DNA from: Solirubrobacterales bacterium
Lineage (GTDB): Bacteria > Actinomycetota > Thermoleophilia > Solirubrobacterales > Solirubrobacteraceae
NCBI GenBank assembly: GCA_025963955.1
Contig: JAOPZU010000365.1
Location: 1 to 6,114 of the forward strand
Length of the DNA: 6,114 nucleotides
Direction: 5' to 3'
How positions within the stretch are numbered: the first letter of the stretch is position 1; each line of letters opens with the position of its first letter. Below the pieces are notes generated by a model, which had not been told where the DNA came from, did no database searches, and saw only the letters and a program-made list of their open reading frames with translations. A program made the translations under genes and the position numbers. Positions 1 through 5,268 of this stretch are shown here, piece after piece.

Positions 1-1
1 C

Positions 2-583
2 ACGCCGTCCGGGCCACTGCCGAGCGTGCTGAGCGAGGCGCTGGAGCTCGACGACCCAGTCCACGGCGTCATCGCCCCCGAGTCGGCCGTCGTCGGCTTC
101 CTCGTGCTCGACCGCCCGGCGACACCCGTCGACGACGCTTCCCGGCTGGTCGTGACGCTGTTCGGCCGCCTGCTCGCGGTCGTCCTGGAGCATGTCGTGA
201 TGCGCGCCCGCATCGCGGAGCTCTCACGGGAGCTGCGCTTCATGACGGTGTCGGCGCAGGCGCTGGCGACCGAGGCGTTCGAGGGGGCGATCACGCTGCC
301 GGTGCACGGGCGCCACATGCCGGCCTTCCGGGCGCTGGAGGGGACCGCGTCGGCGTCCAGCGACCGCGCCCGCCGGCTGCTGTCCGAGCGCGAAGCGGAG
401 ATCGCGGTCCTCCTGGCCCAGGGGCGCACCAATCCCGAGATCGCGGAGAAGCTGTTCCTCTCCACCGAGACCGTGAAGGACAACGTCGCCCGCATCGTGC
501 GCAAGCTCGGGGCCTCCAACCGCGTCGAAGCGGCGATCACCTTCCTGGGACTGGGGGAGGTGCCCCCGACGGGGGGTCGCTGA
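2..583 (+). CDS. LuxR-family transcriptional regulator with GAF-like region, C-terminal part (5' end outside window)
   Basis: Probable DNA-binding transcription factor. The reading frame is open to the left edge, so the gene starts upstream. The first in-frame GTG, at 26, has no Shine-Dalgarno sequence and would cut into a domain, so it is unlikely to be the true start. The first roughly 65 visible residues (strand-like VVGFLVLDRP, then a long hydrophobic helix running into RARIAELSREL) resemble the end of a GAF-type sensor domain; this part is inferred. The last third is a clear LuxR/NarL helix-turn-helix encoded at about 377-550: LSEREAEIAVLLAQG, then NPEIAEKLFLSTETVKDNV, then IVRKLGASNRVEA. 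These match the family's typical 'LT.RE.EVL.L...G.sN.EIA..L.iS..TVK.H...I..KLG...R.EA', with Asn replacing the usual His after VKD. No receiver domain is visible. The gene ends 135 nt before the Mce transporter operon on the same strand, so it may be a local regulator of that operon; this is inferred from position. The HTH call is firm, the sensor domain is not. Confidence 0.88.
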   Translation, partial: TPSGPLPSVLSEALELDDPVHGVIAPESAVVGFLVLDRPATPVDDASRLVVTLFGRLLAVVLEHVVMRARIAELSRELRFMTVSAQALATEAFEGAITLPVHGRHMPAFRALEGTASASSDRARRLLSEREAEIAVLLAQGRTNPEIAEKLFLSTETVKDNVARIVRKLGASNRVEAAITFLGLGEVPPTGGR

Positions 584-599
584 CGCGCCGGTCGGGGGC

Positions 600-615
600 C
601 GGACCGATCGTTCCG
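600..615. promoter_or_regulatory. Imperfect 16-bp palindrome, possible second operator
   Basis: CGGACCGATCGTTCCG is symmetric at 14 of 16 positions around a central CGATCG (605-610). It sits between the second and third C5/G5 dyads and has a different sequence, so a different protein might bind it. TetR-type repressors often use dyads of this size, but nothing in the window identifies one. It could be a chance palindrome. Confidence 0.25.
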
Positions 616-620
616 TAAGC

Positions 621-636
621 ACCCCCGGTCGGGGGT
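621..636. promoter_or_regulatory. 7-2-7 palindrome ACCCCCG-GT-CGGGGGT, likely LuxR/NarL-type binding site
   Basis: This is a perfect inverted repeat with 7-bp arms around a 2-bp spacer. NarL, a member of the same HTH superfamily as the upstream regulator, is known to bind paired heptamers in 7-2-7 arrangement, so the geometry fits a dimer of such a protein. The assignment to the neighbouring regulator is inference. As RNA it could also form a short hairpin, but no U-run follows, so a terminator role is not supported. Confidence 0.45.
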
Positions 637-645
637 CCCGGACCC
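633..645. repeat. Small inverted repeat GGGTCC-C-GGACCC overlapping the 7-2-7 palindrome
   Basis: Two perfect 6-bp arms flank one central C. It shares bases 633-636 with the palindrome at 621-636, so the two hairpins would be mutually exclusive in RNA. Its function is unknown, and no U-tract follows it. Confidence 0.3.
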
Positions 646-704
646 GCCGACGGGGGTTGTCGCCACGCTGCCGGATCGACGAGTGTCGGGGCATGGGAAG
701 CCGT

Positions 705-713
705 GGGAGGGGG
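705..713 (+). promoter_or_regulatory. Ribosome binding site deciding the GTG start of the first permease gene
   Basis: GGGAGGGGG contains GGAGG at 706-710, which lies 8 nt before the GTG at 719. The alternative in-frame GTG at 683 has no such sequence in front of it. This is the reason for choosing 719. Confidence 0.75.
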
Positions 714-718
714 CAGGC

Positions 719-1582
719 GTGAGCGCGATCGACGACGGACGAGCGGTCGCCGCCCCGCCCGCGAAGAAGATCACCGCCGAGGACATCCTCGGGAAGACCG
801 GCCTGTGGGAGAAGCTCGAGAACGCGGCCGGCATGGGGGGCCTGGCGGTCACCTCGCTGCGCCTCGCGGTCAAGCCGCCGATCAGCTGGTTCCGGCCGGC
901 GGTGATGGAGGCGTCCTCCATGCTGCGCCGGTGCACCGTGCCGCTCGCGGTCTCCATCGGCGTCTTCATGATCGGCTTCGGCTTCTTCGTCCTGGGCGGG
1001 ATCACCGTCGTCCTCGGAGCCTCCGACCGCGAGGGCGGGGCCGTGATCATCGGCTTCCTCCGCGAGGCGTCGATCTGGATCACCGGCATGATCTTCGCCG
1101 GGGTCGCCGGCAGTGCCATGGCGGCCGACCTCGGCTCGCGCAAGGTGCGGGACGAGCTCGACGCGCTCTCGGTCCTCGGGGTGGACCAGATCCGCGCGCT
1201 CGTGGTGCCGAAGGTGATGGCCAGCCTGATCGTCGCGCCGATGCTCGGCATGGTCGCGATCCTCGCCGTCGAGGCCGTGAACTTCGGCCTCGGACCGCAG
1301 GAGTTCGGCTTCCCGGCCGGCGTGCTCTACAGCGCGACGAAGGGCAGCCTGATCTCCCTCGACGTCTACGGGGCCGTGATCCGCTTCGTGATCATCGGCG
1401 GCTTCGTGTCGGTCATCGCCTGCTACAAGGGGCTGACCTGCAAGGGCGGGACCGAGGGCGTCGGCCGCGCGGTCAACCAGACGATCGTCATCACCTTCTT
1501 CGGCGTCTGGATGCTGGACGCGTTCTTCAACCTCGCCGACCTCTCCCTGTTCCCCGCGGCGCAGGTCGACTTCAAGGGCTGA
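719..1582 (+). CDS. MlaE/YrbE-family ABC transporter permease (YrbE A-type, first of pair)
   Basis: Integral membrane permease subunit of an Mce lipid importer. It is expected to pair with the product of the next gene and to contact a cytoplasmic ATPase and the Mce tube. The protein is 287 aa from the GTG at 719, normal for YrbE proteins. It has an N-terminal cytoplasmic part (1-70), then hydrophobic segments at about 72-98, 116-137, 163-189, 219-236 and 251-272. The family's coupling ('EQ-like') loop is clear at 131-155: GSAMAADLGSRKVRDELDAL followed by SVLGV, matching the usual 'G..AAELG.M.V.EEIDAL...G'. The late signature GLTCKGGTEGVGRAVNQ (238-254) matches the family's 'G....GG.EGVG.A....' segment. 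It is the first gene of the operon, and its stop is 1 nt before the next start. The in-frame GTG at 683 would add 12 residues but lacks a ribosome site. Family assignment is secure; the transported lipid is not known. Confidence 0.95.
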   Translation: MSAIDDGRAVAAPPAKKITAEDILGKTGLWEKLENAAGMGGLAVTSLRLAVKPPISWFRPAVMEASSMLRRCTVPLAVSIGVFMIGFGFFVLGGITVVLGASDREGGAVIIGFLREASIWITGMIFAGVAGSAMAADLGSRKVRDELDALSVLGVDQIRALVVPKVMASLIVAPMLGMVAILAVEAVNFGLGPQEFGFPAGVLYSATKGSLISLDVYGAVIRFVIIGGFVSVIACYKGLTCKGGTEGVGRAVNQTIVITFFGVWMLDAFFNLADLSLFPAAQVDFKG

Positions 1583-1583
1583 C

Positions 1584-2432
1584 GTGGCGACCGCCGTCGA
1601 TCCCCGCCGCGTCGCCCCGGCGGCTCCCGAGCCCGAGCCCAAGGCCCCGGCCCCGGCGTGGGGCAGCGGCGGCTTCCTCGCCGAGATGGGGGAGCTCGTC
1701 AGCTTCTCGATGGCCACCTGGCGGGCGCTGCCGGGCTCGGTGAAGTACCTCTCGGAGGCCCTCCGGCACGCCGCCCGCATGGTCTACGGCACCTCGCCGC
1801 TCATGTTCATCATGTACGTGTTCATGGGGATCGTCACCATGAACACGGGGTACTTCCTCCTCTTCCCCCTGGGCGCGGCGGACTACCTCGGGGCGATCGG
1901 CGGCTTCGGCATCCACGTCTCGGCCGTGATCATGTTCGCCTACGTCTTCACGGCGAAGGTCTGCGGCGGGTTCGTCGCCGAGATCGGCGCGATGCGGATC
2001 AACCAGGAGATCGACGCCTACGAGTCCACGGGCGTCGACCCCCAGCGCTTCGTGGTCGGCACCCGGATCCTGGCGACCCTGATGTACATCCCGATCGCCG
2101 CGGTCGTCGGCCTGCTCGGCTACACCGCCGGCTGCTACCTCGACGCGATCGTGATCCTGCACGCGACCGACCTCGCCGGGTACTCGCGCTTCCACTGGAG
2201 CAGCCAGGGGCTGAAGGACCTCGGCTTCGTCTTCACCACGGTCGCCCTCACCGGCGTCGTCACCGCCATCACCGCCTGCTTCTACGGCATGCGGACCCGC
2301 GGCGGCCCGGCCGCCGTCGGCGACGCGGTCGCCCAGGCCGTCAAGGTCAACCTCGTCCTCGCGAACCTCGTGTCGGCCTTCACGGTCATCACCTGGTACG
2401 CGGTCGACGCCGGCGTCCCGATCGGCGGCTGA
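1584..2432 (+). CDS. MlaE/YrbE-family ABC transporter permease (YrbE B-type, second of pair)
   Basis: Second permease subunit, 282 aa, expected to form a heterodimer with the upstream YrbE. The GTG start at 1584 lies 1 nt after the previous stop and 5 nt after AAGGG (1574-1578). The first 30 residues are Ala/Pro-rich and probably disordered. A later ATG at 1686 would remove them but has no Shine-Dalgarno sequence. Hydrophobic segments lie at about 71-95, 108-126, 162-192, 213-234 and 256-275. The family coupling loop is at 129-152 (GFVAEIGAMRINQEIDAYES, then TGVD), closer to the textbook 'AELG.M...EQIDA...MG.DP' than the first permease. The later motif GMRTRGGPAAVGDAVAQAV (235-253) is the counterpart of the GG.EGVG segment. 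The next gene starts 2 nt after the stop. Family assignment is secure. Confidence 0.95.
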   Translation: MATAVDPRRVAPAAPEPEPKAPAPAWGSGGFLAEMGELVSFSMATWRALPGSVKYLSEALRHAARMVYGTSPLMFIMYVFMGIVTMNTGYFLLFPLGAADYLGAIGGFGIHVSAVIMFAYVFTAKVCGGFVAEIGAMRINQEIDAYESTGVDPQRFVVGTRILATLMYIPIAAVVGLLGYTAGCYLDAIVILHATDLAGYSRFHWSSQGLKDLGFVFTTVALTGVVTAITACFYGMRTRGGPAAVGDAVAQAVKVNLVLANLVSAFTVITWYAVDAGVPIGG

Positions 2433-2434
2433 GG

Positions 2435-3820
2435 ATGAGCACGTTCGTCGCCCGCCGGCTCGCCGTCGGCCTCCTCGCCGCGGCCACGCTGCTCGTCGTC
2501 GTCCTCAGCGTCGCCGGCGGCCGGGGCGGCGGCCACGACGTGTACGTCACCGTGCCGAAGGCGACGGGCGTGCTCAGCGGGCAGTACATCCGCTCCGCGG
2601 GCTCGATCGTCGGCCGCGTGGCCGACATCTCGCCGGTGGACCGCGGGCGCGCCGCGCGCCTGAAGCTGCACCTCGAGGACGAGGCGTGGCCCCTGCCGAA
2701 GGGCAGCCGGCTGACGCTGCGCTGGGGCGGCACCATCAACCTCTTCAACCGCTACATCAGCCTGAAGCGTGGGCCGGCGGATGCGGCCGCGATCGCGGAC
2801 GACGGCGGTGACCTGCCGGCCTCGGCCTTCCGCACCCCGGTCGAGTACGGCGACCTGCTCAAGGTGTTCGACAAGCAGGTGCGAGCCGACACCAAGACCC
2901 TCCTGGACCGCGGCGGCGCGGAGCTCGACCTCGCCGGCCGGCCGCTGAACCGCGCGCTGGACGTCGCCCCGCCGGCGGTGGGCGAGGCCGACACCGTGCT
3001 GGGGACCCTCGCCGACAGCCGCGAGAACCTGCACACCCTGGTGCACTCGACGAGCCGCGTCGTCGACGCGATCGACACGGCGAGCCCGGGCCTGGGGCAG
3101 CTGATCGTCGCCGCCGGGACCACCTTCAACGCGCTCGCCTCCGACGTCTCCTCGCTGCAGTCCACGCTGAGCGGCGCGCCGGGCACCCTCCGGCGGGCCA
3201 CCGCGACGCTCCGCCGGGCGGACGGCACGCTGCGCTCCGCCCGCCAGGTCACGGACCGTCTCGCCCCCGGGGTGGCGCAGCTGCGCAGGATCGCCCGCCC
3301 GCTGAACCGGGTGCTCGGGACGCTCGTCGAGGTCGGCCCGGACGCCCGCGCCACGCTCGCGACGGCGCGGACCGCGGCTCCCGACGTGACGCGCGTGATC
3401 GCCCGCCTGACCCAGCTCGCGCCGCAGCTGACCTCGATCGGCCGGCAGGCCGACGTCGCCCTGAACTGCATCCGCCCGTACACGCCGGAGATCGCCTCCT
3501 GGGGACCGCTCTGGGGCTCGGCGTTGGCGAACAACGACGGCCGCGACAACTACATCCGCGCCACGCCCATCGTCAGCCTGCCGTTCCCGGGCATGGCGTC
3601 GACGGAGAGCTCGGGCGACATCGCCAAGAAGTACCCCGGCTTGACCTACGGCTTCCCGCGACCCCCGGGCACCCAGGCGGGTCAGCCCTGGTTCCTTCCC
3701 GAGTGCGGAGCCGGACCCGACGCCCTCGACCCGTCGAAGGACCCCGAGGCGCGCACGTTCAAGCCCGCGGACTTCGGCCCGCCGACGCCCGGCGCCACCA
3801 CGAAGAAGGGAGGCCGGTGA
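2435..3820 (+). CDS. MlaD/Mce-family protein, first in operon (MceA position)
   Basis: Lipid-binding tube subunit of the Mce transporter, 461 aa, anchored in the inner membrane and extending outward. Residues 1-7 are basic and 8-28 form one membrane segment with no lipobox. The MlaD domain spans about 35-112: VLSGQYIRSAGSIVGRV (46-62) matches the family's 'G....V...G..VG.V', and TINLFNRYISLKRG (100-113) occupies the 'LLG.RYI.L.PG' place in diverged form. Residues 137-340 are a long helical region with three consecutive heptads (250-270). The C-terminal 120 residues hold the only two cysteines, Cys345 (ALNCIRPYTPEI) and Cys424 (FLPECGAG), and end in a Pro/Thr/Lys-rich tail. The ATG at 2435 comes 2 nt after the permease stop with only a weak ribosome site (GGCGG at 2424-2428, or GAGG touching the ATG), suggesting translational coupling. 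The frame is open further upstream, but that part overlaps the permease gene and is not coding. The Mce family call is firm; the 'MceA' label is by position only. Confidence 0.93.
   Translation: MSTFVARRLAVGLLAAATLLVVVLSVAGGRGGGHDVYVTVPKATGVLSGQYIRSAGSIVGRVADISPVDRGRAARLKLHLEDEAWPLPKGSRLTLRWGGTINLFNRYISLKRGPADAAAIADDGGDLPASAFRTPVEYGDLLKVFDKQVRADTKTLLDRGGAELDLAGRPLNRALDVAPPAVGEADTVLGTLADSRENLHTLVHSTSRVVDAIDTASPGLGQLIVAAGTTFNALASDVSSLQSTLSGAPGTLRRATATLRRADGTLRSARQVTDRLAPGVAQLRRIARPLNRVLGTLVEVGPDARATLATARTAAPDVTRVIARLTQLAPQLTSIGRQADVALNCIRPYTPEIASWGPLWGSALANNDGRDNYIRATPIVSLPFPGMASTESSGDIAKKYPGLTYGFPRPPGTQAGQPWFLPECGAGPDALDPSKDPEARTFKPADFGPPTPGATTKKGGR
3182..3244 (+). repeat. Triple heptad repeat within the first Mce protein
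   Basis: Residues 250-270 read GTLRRAT, ATLRRAD, GTLRSAR: three back-to-back seven-residue units with Thr-Leu-Arg in the same phase. The 21-bp DNA units differ at many third codon positions (ACC/ACG/ACG, CTC/CTC/CTG), so this is not a fresh duplication; the repeat is seen at protein level. It fits a regular helix in the tube-forming region, with Leu on one face and Arg on another. Confidence 0.6.
3806..3813 (+). promoter_or_regulatory. Strong ribosome binding site for the second Mce gene
   Basis: AAGGGAGG lies 6 nt before the ATG at 3820, inside the end of the preceding gene. It is the best Shine-Dalgarno sequence among the Mce genes here and fixes the start at 3820. Confidence 0.8.
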
Positions 3821-5268
3821 TGCACGCCCGCCGCCTCGCCCCGCTGCTGGTCGGCCTGCTGGCGCTCGCCGTCCTGGTCGTGCTCGTCACCGGGCACCGC
3901 GGAGACGACCGCTACCGCTTCCGGATGGAGCTGGGCAACGCCCTCGGCCTGCGCGACGGCAGCCTCGTCACCGTCGGCGGCGTGGAGGTCGGCAAGGTCA
4001 AGGTGACCCTCGAGCACGGCAAGGGCGACCGGGTCCTCGTCGAGGGCCGGCTCGACGACGGCAAGGGCCCGATCGGCCGGGACGCGCGCGCCTACATCAC
4101 CTCCGTGAACCTCCTGGGCCAGAAGCGCCTGGAGATCGACAAGGGCGACCTGGCCCGGCCGCAGCCGTCCGGGTCGACGATCGCCACCGCGCGCGTCACC
4201 CCGACCACCGACCTGGACCAGGTGCTCGCGGTCCTCACCCCCGACACGCGCTCGCGCCTGAACGTCCTGCTCAACGAGGCCGGCGCCGCCGTCGTCGGCC
4301 GGGGGACCGACGTCTCGCAGCTCATCCGGACCCTGCCGAGCACCATCGACAGGGCCACCCGGGTGGTCGACGGGGTGGTGAGCGACAACCGCACCCTCGC
4401 GCAGCTCGTCCGCCACAGCGACACGCTGGTGAGCGACCTGTCCTCCCAGCGCGTCGCGATCGGCGACCTGATCGACAGCGCCGGCCAGGCGGCCGCCACC
4501 GCGGCGACAAAACGCACCCAGCTGCGGGCGACGCTCGGCCACGCGCCCGGCATGCTCGCCTCCCTCCAGGGCTTCCTCGGGAAGCTCGAGCAGACGACCG
4601 TGCCGCTTGGCCCCGCGGCCCGCGACATCACCGCGGTGGCTCCCGTGCTGCTGAAGACGGTCGACGAGATCCCGCCGTTCCAGCGGGCGGCCTCGCCGAC
4701 GCTCGCCAAGGCCACCGAGGTCGCCCCGTCGCTGACCACGCTGGCCGCCGGCGCCGCCCCGGTGCTGCGCCGGACGGCCCCGACCCTGCGGCGCCTCGCG
4801 AGCTTCGCGAGCGACCTGGTCCCGGTGACGAACACGCTGGACCGGAGCGTCGACAACCTCATCGGCACCGTCGACAACTGGTCCCGCGCCGTCCAGTACC
4901 GGGACGGCCTCTCCCACATCTTCCGCGGCGAGGCGGCCGTGACCCCGCAGACGCTCGAGGGCGTGTTGAACCGCTACCTCACCCCCAAGGCGGGGACGAC
5001 CGGGGCGCGAAAGGGCGCTCCGGCGCCGAAGGGCACCACACCGGGCCCGGGGTCGGCGGCCCCGTCCGTCCCGGCCCGCGCGCCCCAGCTGCCCGCCCTG
5101 CCCGGGCTCATCCCGGCCCCCATCAAGAAGGCGCTCGACGACACGAAGGCGAAGGTCGACGACGCCGTGGGCCAGCTCGTCGGCGGCCTGACCGGCCGGG
5201 CGCCCAAGCAGGGCGGCCCCGGTCCCGGCTCCGCTTCCGCCCTCCTCGACGACCTCCTGCACCCATGA
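3820..5268 (+). CDS. MlaD/Mce-family protein, second in operon (MceB position)
   Basis: Second Mce tube subunit, 482 aa. The ATG overlaps the previous stop by 1 nt (TGATG) behind a strong ribosome site. Residues 1-6 are basic and 7-24 are a membrane anchor with no lipobox. The MlaD domain is at about 33-108: GLRDGSLVTVGGVEVGKVK (43-61) and ITSVNLLGQKRLEIDKG (93-109) match the family's two signatures. Residues 130-390 are helical, with repeated short units rich in Pro, Leu and Ala at 270-335 (VAPVLLKTV, SPTLAKATEVAPSL, AAPVLRRTAPTLRRLASFA). A Pro/Ala/Gly-rich linker at 388-432 follows. Then comes a likely amphipathic helix (PIKKALDDTKAKVDDAVGQL, 434-453), a second Pro/Gly-rich spacer, and a short acidic-hydrophobic end (ALLDDLLHP). 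There are no cysteines, unlike the preceding protein. Residues 230-231 use the locally rare codons ACA and AAA. The frame also runs open upstream to about 3703, but that part overlaps the previous gene. The family call is firm; substrate and exact paralogue name are unknown. Confidence 0.93.
   Translation: MHARRLAPLLVGLLALAVLVVLVTGHRGDDRYRFRMELGNALGLRDGSLVTVGGVEVGKVKVTLEHGKGDRVLVEGRLDDGKGPIGRDARAYITSVNLLGQKRLEIDKGDLARPQPSGSTIATARVTPTTDLDQVLAVLTPDTRSRLNVLLNEAGAAVVGRGTDVSQLIRTLPSTIDRATRVVDGVVSDNRTLAQLVRHSDTLVSDLSSQRVAIGDLIDSAGQAAATAATKRTQLRATLGHAPGMLASLQGFLGKLEQTTVPLGPAARDITAVAPVLLKTVDEIPPFQRAASPTLAKATEVAPSLTTLAAGAAPVLRRTAPTLRRLASFASDLVPVTNTLDRSVDNLIGTVDNWSRAVQYRDGLSHIFRGEAAVTPQTLEGVLNRYLTPKAGTTGARKGAPAPKGTTPGPGSAAPSVPARAPQLPALPGLIPAPIKKALDDTKAKVDDAVGQLVGGLTGRAPKQGGPGPGSASALLDDLLHP

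Larger units (their letters stand above)
563..657. promoter_or_regulatory. Cluster of four C-rich/G-rich dyads, putative operator region of the Mce operon
   Basis: Four copies of a CCG-(A or GT)-CGGGGG core are visible. They are CCGACGGGGG at 566-575, CCGGTCGGGGG at 588-598, CCGGTCGGGGG at 625-635 and CCGACGGGGG at 647-656, an A-B-B-A order. Copy 1 is a perfect inverted repeat (CCCCCG-A-CGGGGG, 563-575) and overlaps the last codons of the regulator gene. Copy 3 is perfect and longest (621-636). Copies 2 and 4 have degenerate left arms. The G5 runs start at 571, 594, 631 and 652, so spacings are 23, 37 and 21 bp. This lies immediately upstream of the first permease gene, where an operator would be expected. 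The binding protein is unknown; the neighbouring LuxR-type regulator is the obvious candidate. Chance recurrence in GC-rich DNA is possible, but four copies within 95 bp make it less likely. Confidence 0.5.

Noticed and set aside
584..660. Rho-independent terminator after the regulator gene
   Set aside because: Short GC hairpins are present but none is followed by a T-run, so an operator role is better supported.
657..686. Possible sigma-70-like promoter (TTGTCG at 657-662)
   Set aside because: No acceptable -10 element is found 16-18 bp downstream; the candidates there are CGAGTG and GAGTGT.
683..718. Earlier GTG start for the first permease
   Set aside because: It has no Shine-Dalgarno sequence, while the GTG at 719 has GGAGG at ideal spacing.
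224..1780. 518-aa open frame on the minus strand
   Set aside because: It lies opposite the regulator and first permease genes and crosses the intergenic gap. Its product is a low-complexity Arg/Asp/His/Glu-rich sequence typical of antisense frames in GC-rich DNA.
1658..2434. Upstream extension of the first Mce reading frame
   Set aside because: The stretch overlaps the second permease in another frame and translates to Arg/His/Pro-rich nonsense. The Mce protein's basic start and membrane anchor begin at 2435.
3682..5262. 526-aa open frame on the minus strand
   Set aside because: It is antisense to the second Mce gene, with low-complexity composition and no recognisable domain, so it is a codon-bias shadow.
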